DNA from: SAR86 cluster bacterium AG-313-D11
Lineage (GTDB): Bacteria > Pseudomonadota > Gammaproteobacteria > Magnimaribacterales > D2472
Direction of reading: 5' to 3'
NCBI GenBank assembly: GCA_003284215.1
Contig: QBVW01000001.1
Span: 1 to 64,000, forward strand
DNA length: 64,000 bases
Made by a program: the position numbers and the translations under genes. The notes beneath the pieces were generated by a model. The model had not been told where the DNA came from and searched no databases. It was given only the letters and a program-made list of their open reading frames with translations. Of the stretch, positions 39,849-50,050 are shown piece after piece (within the stretch, counting starts at the first letter, position 1; each line of letters opens with the position of its first letter).

Positions 39849-41129
39849 TTAGCTTAACTCTTCCAAGAAACCAAATTTTTTCTCAACTGGGCCGCTTCGT
39901 GATTCTCTCAACAGTTTCAGTAATTCAATTTTTCCGGGTCGGTTTACCTTTTGAAATTCAGTCCACCAGGCACCCATGCCTTGAGAGTCTCTTGCTGCTT
40001 CCTCCCTTAAAAGCAAAAAATCATAAGCAGCTCTAAAGCGAGGATGATTTAAAATTTTATAGGGCTGATGTCCCAAACGGGTCTCAAGTTTTAATTGAAG
40101 AGACCAAATATCCTTAATGTATCCATGAAATTTTCTTGGAACAGCAGTTAACACTTGTTGCTCTCTGATAATTCTATCCATGCTCCTGAAAAACTTTCTC
40201 AGATTAAGACTTCCTTTGTCTTTAGATGCATCAATTAACTTTGGCCACAGTAAAGCAGCAATAAGAAATCCTGGAGTTACAGATTTAGATGCCTTTAATC
40301 TATTGTCAGTATTGATTAGTGCTGCATGTTGAAATCTCAAACCAAATGAATTTTCAACATAATTATCTGTATTAATTAAATATTTTAAAACTCCGAATGA
40401 GTCCAGCTTATTAAAGTTATTAAGAGCTTTTTTTGTAAGAAAAATTTTACAAAACTCGTCAAACATCCTTGCATTAGAAATATTTCCGAGCAAATGACCT
40501 TTTTGATATATGGCATCTTTGACGTCATTAGAAATTTTAAAATCTAGTTTTGAGCTGAATCGAATAGCCCGCAAACTTCGCACGGGATCTTCTTCAAACC
40601 TAATAAGAGGATCACCAATTGAGACAAGAATTTTTTTTTGTATGTGCTGTAAACCATTATGAAAATCACATAATTTATTTTCTATCGGATCAAAATAAAG
40701 TGCATTAATAGAAAAATCCCTTCTTATGCAGTCCTCTTCTAAGGTCCCCCAAACATTATCTCTAAGAATTTTTCCTTCTGAATCTTTTACGACTCCAGAG
40801 CCATCATCTTTTTTAGAGGTATTTGCTCTAAAGGTTGAAACTTCAATCAGCTCATTCCTACTAAAAACATGGACTAGCCTAAACCTTTTGCCAATAATCC
40901 TAGATGCTCTAAAGATTTTTTTAACTTCTTCAGGCGTTGCATCTGTCGAAACGTCGAAATCTTTTGCTTTGATTCCGACAAGTGAATCACGAACACACCC
41001 GCCAACTAAATATCCCTGAAAGCCAGACTGCTTTAATTTCTTAACAATCTCCATTGCAAGAGGGCTGAATTTATTTCCCTTTAGTGTGTTTGGAATTTTT
41101 GCTGAAGATGCTTTATTATTTTTTTTCAA
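39849..41129 (-). CDS. pcnB: Poly(A) polymerase I
   Basis: YLVGGCVRDSLVGIKAKDFDVSTDATPEE, RRDFSINALYFDP. Confidence 0.92.
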   Translation of the reverse strand: MKKNNKASSAKIPNTLKGNKFSPLAMEIVKKLKQSGFQGYLVGGCVRDSLVGIKAKDFDVSTDATPEEVKKIFRASRIIGKRFRLVHVFSRNELIEVSTFRANTSKKDDGSGVVKDSEGKILRDNVWGTLEEDCIRRDFSINALYFDPIENKLCDFHNGLQHIQKKILVSIGDPLIRFEEDPVRSLRAIRFSSKLDFKISNDVKDAIYQKGHLLGNISNARMFDEFCKIFLTKKALNNFNKLDSFGVLKYLINTDNYVENSFGLRFQHAALINTDNRLKASKSVTPGFLIAALLWPKLIDASKDKGSLNLRKFFRSMDRIIREQQVLTAVPRKFHGYIKDIWSLQLKLETRLGHQPYKILNHPRFRAAYDFLLLREEAARDSQGMGAWWTEFQKVNRPGKIELLKLLRESRSGPVEKKFGFLEELS

Positions 41130-41161
41130 AAGCTTAAAAGAAACTTTTTTGAGCTGGGTCG

Positions 41162-41764
41162 CTATCCACCAAGTTGTTTTTCTTTAATTTCATCTAGTGT
41201 CTTGCAATCGATACAATGTGTAGCCGTTGGTCTAGCCTCAAGTCTTTTTACTCCTATTTCTATTCCACAAGCATAACAGTATCCATAATCATCTTGTTTG
41301 ATTTGTTCTAGCGAGCTTGCAATTTTATTTATCAGTTTCCTTTCTCTGTCTCTTGTCCTCAGCTCAAAAGCAAACTCTTCTTCTTGTGAAGCTCTATCTA
41401 TTGGATCTGCATATGATTCACCTTTATTTTTAAGATGATCAAACGTTTTTTGCATTTCTTCTTTCAAGTGTTCACGCCACTCAATTAAAACAGCATTAAA
41501 ATGTTTTTTCATTGCAGCGCTCATATATTTTTCACCCTTACGGCCCTTATATGAGGAGATTGGAGTAGTTCTTTTCTTGGTGGTAGCTTTTTTTACCGTA
41601 GCCTTCTTTGCAGGAGCCTTCTTAACCGGAGCTTTCTTAACCGGAGCTTTCTTAACCGGAGCTTTCTTAAGGGGAGCCTTCGTAGCTGAAACTTTTTTTA
41701 GTGTAGCTTTCTTAGTGGCTGTTTTTTTAGCAGTAGATTTTTTTGAGTCTGCTTTTTTTGGCAT
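41162..41764 (-). CDS. dksA: RNA polymerase-binding transcription factor DksA with Lys/Ala/Pro-rich N-terminal extension
   Basis: DPIDRASQEEEFAFELRTRDRERKLI; YGYCYACGIEIGVKRLEARPTATHCIDCKTLDEIKEKQ; N-terminus (KKAPV)n repeats. Confidence 0.95.
   Translation of the reverse strand: MPKKADSKKSTAKKTATKKATLKKVSATKAPLKKAPVKKAPVKKAPVKKAPAKKATVKKATTKKRTTPISSYKGRKGEKYMSAAMKKHFNAVLIEWREHLKEEMQKTFDHLKNKGESYADPIDRASQEEEFAFELRTRDRERKLINKIASSLEQIKQDDYGYCYACGIEIGVKRLEARPTATHCIDCKTLDEIKEKQLGG
41621..41680. repeat. 15-bp in-frame tandem repeat (cttaaccggagcttt), 3 perfect plus 1 degenerate copy
   Basis: cttaaccggagcttt at 41621, 41636, 41651; cttaaggggagcctt at 41666; encodes KKAPV on the minus strand. Confidence 0.95.
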
Positions 41765-41821
41765 ATGTTAGTGGATAAAAGTTTTTAGGCGCATGAAATT
41801 ATCAGAAAGTGGGACAATTAG

Positions 41822-42826
41822 CTAGCTTTTTTTATAATTATTTAATACTTCCTTATATCCCTCACGGGTAAGTCTTGGTCCAAATGTCTCTACAACCTTT
41901 GATGCCCCATAATTTGCAAATTCAGCACAAGACCTTAAATCATTATTCTGAAGCAAGGCATACAAAAAACTACCTGCAAACATATCCCCAGCACCGTTCG
42001 TATCAATAGGATCGATATTAACATTCGGTGTATTAATAATTTCTTCATTGGTTACCACAACGCTGCCTTTTTCTCCCATGGTAATTATTGAGGTATAAGA
42101 TCTTTCTTGCAGTTTGATGAAAGCCTCTTCAATATTTTCAGCATCTACAAAAGCCATCGCCTCATCATCATTACCAAATATATAGTCCAAACCAAAAGAT
42201 GCAATGTGATTAAATTTATCTTTAAATCCCATGACAATTCCAGGATCAGACAATGAGAGAGCCACTTTTACATCAGGGAAATTCTTAAGGTGCTCAAGAG
42301 CCTGCAAAGTTACTTTGTAATTTTCCTCGCTTGTCACCATATATCCCTCGATATAGAAGATTTTTGAATTTGCAATTTGATCTAGATCAAGATCACTTTC
42401 ATCCATCAGCGAGCTAATATTTAATGCAGTGGTCATTGTTCTTTTAGCATCTGGAGTTACAAGAATCAGGCACTTACCAGTTGGAATAGAGTTTGTCGAT
42501 GCGGCATTTCCTTTATGATCAACCCCAGCCTCTTTGAGGCTTTTGAGATACCTTATTCCATCTTGGTCTTCCGATACTTTGCAAATATGAAAGCACTTAG
42601 CACCAAAGCTTGCTGCGGCAACAAGGCTATTCGTAGCAGATCCGCCACAGTCAGAAATAGTATCAGCTCCAGAGGCAATGAGCCTTTCAATTATGGGGGC
42701 ATGTTCCTCTGCACTTGAGAGAGTCATTTGATCAATTTCTAAGCCAAGCTCAGAAATCAGACTATGCTCTACTTTAAACACAGTATCTACAAGAGCATTT
42801 CCAATTGCGCTAATATCATTTTTCAT
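41822..42826 (-). CDS. PfkB-family carbohydrate/adenosine kinase
   Basis: DTISDCGGSATNSLVAAASFG; DPIDTNGAGDMFAGSFLYAL. Confidence 0.88.
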   Translation of the reverse strand: MKNDISAIGNALVDTVFKVEHSLISELGLEIDQMTLSSAEEHAPIIERLIASGADTISDCGGSATNSLVAAASFGAKCFHICKVSEDQDGIRYLKSLKEAGVDHKGNAASTNSIPTGKCLILVTPDAKRTMTTALNISSLMDESDLDLDQIANSKIFYIEGYMVTSEENYKVTLQALEHLKNFPDVKVALSLSDPGIVMGFKDKFNHIASFGLDYIFGNDDEAMAFVDAENIEEAFIKLQERSYTSIITMGEKGSVVVTNEEIINTPNVNIDPIDTNGAGDMFAGSFLYALLQNNDLRSCAEFANYGASKVVETFGPRLTREGYKEVLNNYKKS

Positions 42827-42828
42827 TT

Positions 42829-44112
42829 TTATAATTCCTTTATTACTTCTTCAATCTTACTTTTAGTTTGGTCCACTATGGATTGGTCATGGGTTGTAGA
42901 TATAAATCCAGCTTCATATTTTGATGGCGCAAAGTATATACCATGATCTAAAGCAGCATAAAAAAACTTTTTAAACATATCATCATCACTTTTAACAACA
43001 TCCTCAAAATTATTTGGTAAATGCTCTGTGAAGAAAAAACCAAACATACCACCGATAGAAGAGGTTGAAAATGGTATACCTTTTTTATTCATGAGATTTT
43101 TTGTATGAGTCATTATTTCTGAGGAAGATTTTTCCAACTCATCAAATGGATCTTTTTGGATTAAAGTTTTTATCAAGGCAATGCCAGCACTCATTGCCAA
43201 TGGATTTCCAGACAATGTCCCTGCCTGATATATGGGGCCCAATGGAGCAAGCTGATCCATAACTGATTGTTTGCCTCCAAAGGCTCCAACAGGCAGTCCA
43301 CCTCCTATAACTTTTCCAAGAGCAGTTAAGTCAGGCTGAATCTGATAAATAGCTTGTGCGCCTCCAAGTCCGACTCGAAAGCCAGACATCACCTCATCAA
43401 ATATCAGAAGAGAATTATGTTTATTACATAACTCTCGTAAAGTATTAAGAAATTTAGGCTCTCCGGGAATAAATCCCATATTGCCTGCAATGGGCTCAAC
43501 AATTATTGCAGCAAGATCATCACCAATTTCATTAATTACATTAGATAAAGCTTCAATATTATTATATGGACAACTGTATGTGAGTGCCGCTAATTCCTTT
43601 GGTATTCCAGGTGAATCAGGTAGGCCAAAAGTAGAGACACCAGAACCAGCCTTAACTAGCAATGAGTCAACATGACCATGATAACAACCAGTGAATTTGA
43701 TAATTTTATTTTTTCCTGTACAGCCTCTGGCAAGCCTGATACAACTCATTGTTGCTTCAGTTCCAGAATTCACCATTCTTAATTTTTCCATTGACGGAAC
43801 CTGACTTTTAATGATGCTTGCAAGGCTATTTTCAATACTTGTCGGAGCACCATAACTTGTTCCAAGCTCTAGTTGAGCCTTAATAGCTTCTAATATAATT
43901 GGATTTGAATGCCCTAGAATCATGGGGCCCCATGAACCAATAAAATCTATATATTGATTCTCATCTTCATCAGTCAAAATAGGACCTTTTGCAGATTTAA
44001 AAAAAACAGGCTTGCCGCCAACATTTTTAAATGCCCTGACTGGTGAATTTACTCCTCCTGGCATTAGAGATTGAGCTTGCTCAAATAGCGATTCTGAATT
44101 ATTTCTTTTCAA
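42829..44112 (-). CDS. hemL: Glutamate-1-semialdehyde 2,1-aminomutase
   Basis: LMPGGVNSPVRAFKNVGG, NSGTEATMSCIRLARG, ALGKVIGGGLPVGAFGG. Confidence 0.96.
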   Translation of the reverse strand: MKRNNSESLFEQAQSLMPGGVNSPVRAFKNVGGKPVFFKSAKGPILTDEDENQYIDFIGSWGPMILGHSNPIILEAIKAQLELGTSYGAPTSIENSLASIIKSQVPSMEKLRMVNSGTEATMSCIRLARGCTGKNKIIKFTGCYHGHVDSLLVKAGSGVSTFGLPDSPGIPKELAALTYSCPYNNIEALSNVINEIGDDLAAIIVEPIAGNMGFIPGEPKFLNTLRELCNKHNSLLIFDEVMSGFRVGLGGAQAIYQIQPDLTALGKVIGGGLPVGAFGGKQSVMDQLAPLGPIYQAGTLSGNPLAMSAGIALIKTLIQKDPFDELEKSSSEIMTHTKNLMNKKGIPFSTSSIGGMFGFFFTEHLPNNFEDVVKSDDDMFKKFFYAALDHGIYFAPSKYEAGFISTTHDQSIVDQTKSKIEEVIKEL

Positions 44113-44188
44113 AGATATTTAGCGATAAATTTTTTATAGATAGCGAGTCCGACAATATCAAATTATATCAAATTTCTTTCTAGTGTTT

Positions 44189-44620
44189 TTAAAATTTAAA
44201 GACAGCTGCGACAATTCCGCCAAGCAAAAGTAAAACTGGTATTTCATTAAAAACTCTTAACCTAAAGCCAGTCCAATTATGAGTATTTGAACTAAGATCC
44301 TTAAGAATCTTCCAACAGTAAGCCTGATAGAAAATCAAAACTAAAACTATAAGAATTTTTGCGATAATCCAGTTTTGTGAAAAAAACCCAATCCAATTAG
44401 ACCCAATAAAGCCCATCATCAAACCAAAGAACAATGCTAATAAGCCCAGCGGGGTAATAAATCTAATTAAGTTTTTTTGCATTATTGCTAATTGATCTTT
44501 TGTATTTTGATTGTCACTCTCAACGTGATAAACAAATAGGCGCGGCAAGTAAAAAATACCAGCAAACCATGAAACCATAAATAAAATATGCAGGACTTTA
44601 AAAACTAAATATAGGTTCAT
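44189..44620 (-). CDS. hemJ: HemJ-like protoporphyrinogen oxidase
   Basis: FKVLHILFMVSWFAGIFYLPRLFVYHVE; FRVFNEIPVLLLLGGIVAAVFKF. Confidence 0.87.
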   Translation of the reverse strand: MNLYLVFKVLHILFMVSWFAGIFYLPRLFVYHVESDNQNTKDQLAIMQKNLIRFITPLGLLALFFGLMMGFIGSNWIGFFSQNWIIAKILIVLVLIFYQAYCWKILKDLSSNTHNWTGFRLRVFNEIPVLLLLGGIVAAVFKF

Positions 44621-44715
44621 TTAAGTCATATCTTAGCGCTTCTAAGGTCATGATAGAAAAATATTTTAACTAAGTATTGTTGAATATATTTTTAATCCTA
44701 TAAACTAGACATTCA

Positions 44716-45051
44716 ATGAGCTCTGAAATGATATCAATTAACCTAAGTGGCAATGCTGTGAAGCGCATTCAGGATCTTTTGCCTAACCATAAATCTAATT
44801 ATTTTAGGGTATATGTTACTGGTGGAGGGTGCTCAGGATTTCAATATGGTTTTAAGTTTGATGATAATCCTGAGGGCGATGATGATCTTGTTGATTTTGA
44901 TGGATTTACCATCTTATTAGATTCTCTTTCATATCCATACCTTTATGGCTCAACCTTAGATTATGTAGAGGATTTATCTGGCTCAAGATTCTTGGTTACT
45001 AACCCAAATGCAAAGACAACTTGCGGTTGTGGTGAGTCGTTTACTATTTAG
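44716..45051 (+). CDS. erpA: Iron-sulfur cluster insertion protein ErpA (A-type)
   Basis: VTGGGCSGFQYGF ... CGCGESF. Confidence 0.92.
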   Translation: MSSEMISINLSGNAVKRIQDLLPNHKSNYFRVYVTGGGCSGFQYGFKFDDNPEGDDDLVDFDGFTILLDSLSYPYLYGSTLDYVEDLSGSRFLVTNPNAKTTCGCGESFTI

Positions 45052-46132
45052 GTTTAGTAAGAGTTCCAATCAACCCTTTATTTTCTTTTACAACAATAGG
45101 ATTCTTGCACAGTCTCTGCCTTGCCATCCATCCAAATGCCATGGCCTCGATAGCCTGAGGATCAAAACCATAATCATTGCTTGAAATGAGACTCATATTT
45201 ATGTGTCTTTCAATTGAGTTTATCAAGAATATATTTCTCAACCCACCTCCACATGCAATTACTTGATGAGGAAATTTTTTTTGTGAGCACAAAGATCTTG
45301 CAATGCAGATAGCAGTGAGTTCAGTAAGCGTAGCTAATATATCGTAAGGAGATCTTCTTAAAAGCTGCTTAGGAATAAACCTTATATTGAATATTTCTTT
45401 CCCTGTTGATTTTGGATGCCGCCTTCTGAAAAATGGATGACTGAGCATTTGATTAAGCGAAGGGAGATGAATTACACCTTTTTTTGCATGTTCACCACCT
45501 CTATCAAAGGGGCGATTAAGAAAACTTTGACAGTAAATATCCATTAGTGCGTTTCCAGGTCCGCAATCCGATCCATAGAAATTATGCTTTCCATCTAAGT
45601 AGGTAAAGTTTGAAATCCCACCAATATTTAACACAGCTAAAGGAACATTTTTTTTTGCAAATAATTTTTGGTGAAATTCTGGAACAAGTGGCGCGCCTTC
45701 TCCGCCAAGCTTAATATGATCATTTCTAAAATCACTGATGACATCAATTTCAGAGTCATTGGCTATTATCCTTGGATTCCCCGCTTGAATAGAAAAAGGG
45801 AATTTACCTTTTGGTTTATGAAATAATGTTTGCCCCGACAGACCAATGGCCGCAACATTATTTTTATTTATTCTATTTTGGATAAGAAATTTATCTATTG
45901 ATTTACTAAACGCAATTCCAATTTTTTTATCAAGTTCAAAATACATATTAAGACTTAATTTTTGTTGCTGGATTGTTTTAGAAATATCTTCCCTTAACTT
46001 TGTTGGATACTTAAAAGAAGAAAATTTTAATAAGCTAATTTGATTAGCAATCTTCAAAGCACAAATATCAATCCCATCATGACTTGTACCACTCATGGTT
46101 CCTATAAATATTTTATCTGAAGAGTTTTTCAT
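45044..46132 (-). CDS. anmK: Anhydro-N-acetylmuramic acid kinase
   Basis: IGTMSGTSHDGIDICAL, NIGGISNFTYL, DCGPGNALMD, CGGGLRN. Confidence 0.94.
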   Translation of the reverse strand: MKNSSDKIFIGTMSGTSHDGIDICALKIANQISLLKFSSFKYPTKLREDISKTIQQQKLSLNMYFELDKKIGIAFSKSIDKFLIQNRINKNNVAAIGLSGQTLFHKPKGKFPFSIQAGNPRIIANDSEIDVISDFRNDHIKLGGEGAPLVPEFHQKLFAKKNVPLAVLNIGGISNFTYLDGKHNFYGSDCGPGNALMDIYCQSFLNRPFDRGGEHAKKGVIHLPSLNQMLSHPFFRRRHPKSTGKEIFNIRFIPKQLLRRSPYDILATLTELTAICIARSLCSQKKFPHQVIACGGGLRNIFLINSIERHINMSLISSNDYGFDPQAIEAMAFGWMARQRLCKNPIVVKENKGLIGTLTKPK

Positions 46133-47369
46133 TTGGATCTTTAGATAATATCTGATCTGTTATTTCTATGTAATTATTTTTTAATACTACAAATTGCTTC
46201 ATCTTAGATTGATCTAGTGGAGATGCTGATGGAAGGGCTACTTTTAGCGGATCAGTTCTTTTATCTCCTATTCTAAATTCATAATGTAAATGAGGGGCTG
46301 TTGCCAAGCCTGAGTCTCCTACATAGCCTATAGTTTGACCCTGAGAAATTTTCAGGCCTTTAGAAATGCCCGGATGATACTTCTCTAAATGAGCGTATAA
46401 AGTTGTTATCTCACCTCCGTGACGAATCACTATTGTTCTTCCATACCCACTTTTCCAACCTACAGATTGAATTACTCCTTCACCAGTTGAGCGAATAGGA
46501 GTCCCTCTTTTTGCAGCATAATCAACTCCGTTGTGAGCTCTTATAGTATTAAGGATTGGATGTCTTCTATTCGGATTAAAATGTGAACTTACGTATGCAA
46601 AATCAAGAGGCGCTCTTAAAAAGGCTTTCTCTAGACTGCCACCAAATTCATTAAAATATTCCCATTTCTTTTTTTTACCTTTGTATCTAATTGCGGTATA
46701 TCGATTATTTTGATTATAAAATTCTGCAAATAAAATACTGCCATTTTCGATTTGCTGCCCATTCACAAAAGGTATTTCATATAGAATTTTGAATCTATCA
46801 CCAACCCTAATATCAAATACAAAATCAATATCCCAACCAAAAATATAAGCCAGATCCATGATGACACTCTCGGGAATGTCATTTTTTAATCCGGCTAAAT
46901 AGAAAGATGAATCTATAACACCTGTTTTAAAAGAGTTTATAAGTTCTGGCTTTTTATCAATTCTCTTAATTGTTATTTCTGGTGACAATGCAATGTGATA
47001 AGAGAGAAGAGGCCCTTTATGAATATGAATTTCTTGTAGCTTCCCATTTATGGATAGAAATTCTAATCTATCATTGGGAAGGATGTTTTTTACTTCATTG
47101 GATTCATCTTTTCTGAATATTTTGTAAGTATTATTTAAAGAGACTTGATATTTTTCGAATATCAATGAAAGATTTTCGCCTTCTTGAACAACATGAATTT
47201 TCTTATTTTGCATGCTGGGAGTATTTTGATTGGGCAATAGCAGAGTTTCTGAAATTATTTCTGGTGCGGCTGTTTCTTGTACAACACCAGCATCATAAAT
47301 AAACAAAATTCCAACTAATGCCAACAATACAAAAGGCCATGTTTTGATATTAGGTCTATAGGTGCTCAC
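46113..47369 (-). CDS. M23 family murein endopeptidase (MepM-like)
   Basis: HNGVDYAAKRGTPIRS, LYAHLEKYHPGI, APHLHYEFR; LysM-like region. Confidence 0.9.
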   Translation of the reverse strand: MSTYRPNIKTWPFVLLALVGILFIYDAGVVQETAAPEIISETLLLPNQNTPSMQNKKIHVVQEGENLSLIFEKYQVSLNNTYKIFRKDESNEVKNILPNDRLEFLSINGKLQEIHIHKGPLLSYHIALSPEITIKRIDKKPELINSFKTGVIDSSFYLAGLKNDIPESVIMDLAYIFGWDIDFVFDIRVGDRFKILYEIPFVNGQQIENGSILFAEFYNQNNRYTAIRYKGKKKKWEYFNEFGGSLEKAFLRAPLDFAYVSSHFNPNRRHPILNTIRAHNGVDYAAKRGTPIRSTGEGVIQSVGWKSGYGRTIVIRHGGEITTLYAHLEKYHPGISKGLKISQGQTIGYVGDSGLATAPHLHYEFRIGDKRTDPLKVALPSASPLDQSKMKQFVVLKNNYIEITDQILSKDPNEKLFR

Positions 47370-47382
47370 GTTTCTTAATTTA

Positions 47383-48078
47383 TTAAATTAGGTCAAAAGA
47401 AAGTGTGCCAACATTCTCTATCTCTGCTTCAATTTTATCATTTAGATTGAGCGTGCTGACTCCCGAGGGAGTGCCGGTAAATATAATATCTCCAGCCTTT
47501 AGTGTTATAAATTTTGATAACCAGCTGATTAATTCATCCACTTTCCACGCCATATGTAATAAATTGCTTGATTGTTTTTCTTGACCATTAACTTTAAGAG
47601 AAATAACTCCCTTGCTTAGGAGAACTCCTTCATTTTTCTGAATTTTTGAGATAGGTGCAGAATTATCAAATCCTTTGCTTAAGTCCCAAGGTTTTCCATT
47701 TTTTTTTGCAGCAGTTTGAAGGTCTCTTTTAGTCAAATCTACACCAACTGCATATCCAAAAATATGCTGGCTTGCTTCGCTTGGAGAGATATCCGAACAG
47801 CCTGATTTCAAAAAAACAACAAGCTCAACTTCATGGTGCAGGTTTTCTGTTTGAGTTGGGAAAGGAATTGAGTTTGATTGCGTTACAGCTTGAGCAGGCT
47901 TGCTAAAAAAAAATGGTTGATCTTGATCTAACTTGCTTTCCATTTCTTTTGCATGATCAGAATAATTTCTGCCAACACAGTAGACTTTTCCGATTGGAAA
48001 TAAATCTGCGCTTTCTGAAATCACCATTCCCCTAATAATTGGTTTAAATGCAAAATGAACTTTTGAGTCTTCAGCCAT
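47383..48078 (-). CDS. Fumarylacetoacetate hydrolase family protein
   Basis: YCVGRNYSDHAKEM, LHHEVELVVFL, FTGTPSGV. Confidence 0.9.
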   Translation of the reverse strand: MAEDSKVHFAFKPIIRGMVISESADLFPIGKVYCVGRNYSDHAKEMESKLDQDQPFFFSKPAQAVTQSNSIPFPTQTENLHHEVELVVFLKSGCSDISPSEASQHIFGYAVGVDLTKRDLQTAAKKNGKPWDLSKGFDNSAPISKIQKNEGVLLSKGVISLKVNGQEKQSSNLLHMAWKVDELISWLSKFITLKAGDIIFTGTPSGVSTLNLNDKIEAEIENVGTLSFDLI

Positions 48079-48126
48079 ATGATTTCAAACATTTTTTCGA
48101 TTAAATACTATAATAAATGAAAACTC

Positions 48127-49314
48127 ATGAAAGAAAATCTTAATCTAATTAAACGAGGGATTGATGAGCTAATAAGCGAAGAGGAGCTATTGGCAAAACT
48201 CAAATCAAAGAAGCCTCTTATTGTAAAGGCTGGATTTGACCCAACTGCACCAGATTTACATCTAGGCCATACAGTGCTTATTAACAAGTTAAGACATTTT
48301 CAACAATTAGGCCATCAGGTGGTATTTTTAATAGGCGATTTCACAGGAATGATTGGAGACCCTTCTGGAAAAAATAAAACAAGACCAGCTTTAGATGAGT
48401 CTGAAATAAAAGAAAATGCAAAATCATACAAAAAACAGGTTTTCAAAATCTTAGATCCAAAACTAACTGATATTAGGTTTAACTCCGAGTGGAGCAATAA
48501 ACTTGGCGCAGAGGGAATCATTAAACTTGCTTCGCAATATAATTTAGCAAGAATGCTTGAACGAGATGATTTTAATAAAAGATATAAGTCTAATCAGACA
48601 ATCGCGCTTCATGAATTCTTGTACCCATTAATTCAAGCCAATGATTCTATTGCACTAAAAGCAGATATAGAACTCGGCGGCACCGATCAAAAATTTAATC
48701 TTCTAGTTGGCAGAGAGCTTCAAAGGGCATATGGCCAAGAGCCTCAAGTAGTCATCACTGTTCCAATCCTTGAGGGCTTAGATGGAAAAAATAAAATGTC
48801 TAAATCTTTAGATAATTACGTTGGGATTGATGAGGCGCCAAATGAGATGTTTGGAAAGATAATGTCTATTTCGGATGAGTTAATGTGGAGGTGGTTTGAT
48901 TTATTAAGTTTTAAATCTACCGATGAGATTAATGTGCTTAAGGGCGATCAAGCTAAAGGGAAGAATCCTAGGGATATTAAAATTGAGCTTGCTAAAGAGC
49001 TCATTACCCGTTTTCATGATGCTGAATCAGCCAACTTAGCAGAAGAAAATTTTATTAATCAGTTCCAAAAAAAGAACATACCAGATGATATAGAAGAGAT
49101 ATCTTTTACTTTATCAGAGAGCTCAATTACCCTGGCTAATCTTTTGAAACATTGCGGTATGACTAGCAGCGCTTCAGAGGCAATGAGAATGATTAAACAA
49201 GGCGCTGTCAGAATTGATGAGGAGAAAATTATAGATACAAAACATATCATCTCTTCCGGCACTTCCGCCATTTATCAAGTGGGAAAAAGAAAATTTAAAA
49301 AAATAACCCTCTAG
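48127..49314 (+). CDS. tyrS: Tyrosyl-tRNA synthetase
   Basis: [37 protein letters not shown]4 domain. Confidence 0.96.
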   Translation: MKENLNLIKRGIDELISEEELLAKLKSKKPLIVKAGFDPTAPDLHLGHTVLINKLRHFQQLGHQVVFLIGDFTGMIGDPSGKNKTRPALDESEIKENAKSYKKQVFKILDPKLTDIRFNSEWSNKLGAEGIIKLASQYNLARMLERDDFNKRYKSNQTIALHEFLYPLIQANDSIALKADIELGGTDQKFNLLVGRELQRAYGQEPQVVITVPILEGLDGKNKMSKSLDNYVGIDEAPNEMFGKIMSISDELMWRWFDLLSFKSTDEINVLKGDQAKGKNPRDIKIELAKELITRFHDAESANLAEENFINQFQKKNIPDDIEEISFTLSESSITLANLLKHCGMTSSASEAMRMIKQGAVRIDEEKIIDTKHIISSGTSAIYQVGKRKFKKITL

Positions 49315-49349
49315 TTTTAATAATATAATTTCAAATTGAGTATATAAAT

Positions 49350-50045
49350 ATGCAACAGTTTTTTTCTTCTATTAGTTTTTGTTTAAGTAACATTGGGTAC
49401 TTATTTATCTTGTGCCTCCCAGTTATGACGCTAGAAATCGCTTTGGCAAGCCTCATAGCTTCTTTAGATATTCAATCAGGCTCAGATACTGCGGCTCTTG
49501 AGGCTATTGGACAAATATCTGCCCAAGTATTTTTCTTAGTGTTTGTTTCTCTTATTCTCTCAGTAGCTTTAAGCGGTGGTTGCATGACGGCCTTTCGCTC
49601 ACTGTCCAGTGATGGCTTGATCAGCCCATATCAGGCGCTTTTTGCAGGATTGAAGAAATTTTTTCCACTCCTTTGGGCTAATATTTTGCACTCTTGTGCA
49701 TACGGATTAGGTTTCTTAATGTTAATTTTGCCAGGCTTTTATTTGTATGGTCGCCTTGGACTATTCCCTTTGTTTGTTATGTTCGAAAATAAAGGCGTGA
49801 TGGACTCTCTTGGAGAATCTTGGAATACAACAGATGAAGTTGCAACAAAACTCTTTACTCTCACCGCAATTTTTATGAGTATTCAGCTCGGTTTTGGATT
49901 TTTTGGAGGCATTATTGGAACAGATGGATTGTTGTGGTTTCTAATTGCATCAACCATTGTAAAATATGCAACATTAATGCCTCTATTTTATCTATTTTTT
50001 AGTTTGTATGAGTCTGTTAAAAATAAACCACAATTTGGAAGTTAA
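49350..50045 (+). CDS. Hypothetical integral membrane protein
   Basis: Multi-TM composition. Confidence 0.55.
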   Translation: MQQFFSSISFCLSNIGYLFILCLPVMTLEIALASLIASLDIQSGSDTAALEAIGQISAQVFFLVFVSLILSVALSGGCMTAFRSLSSDGLISPYQALFAGLKKFFPLLWANILHSCAYGLGFLMLILPGFYLYGRLGLFPLFVMFENKGVMDSLGESWNTTDEVATKLFTLTAIFMSIQLGFGFFGGIIGTDGLLWFLIASTIVKYATLMPLFYLFFSLYESVKNKPQFGS

Positions 50046-50050
50046 AAAAG

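Noticed and set aside
41577-41771. Plus-strand ORF encoding hydrophobic repeats (GAFLTGAFLTGAFLTGAFL)
   Set aside because: Exact antisense shadow of the DksA Lys/Ala/Pro repeat arm; no SD and no independent evidence.
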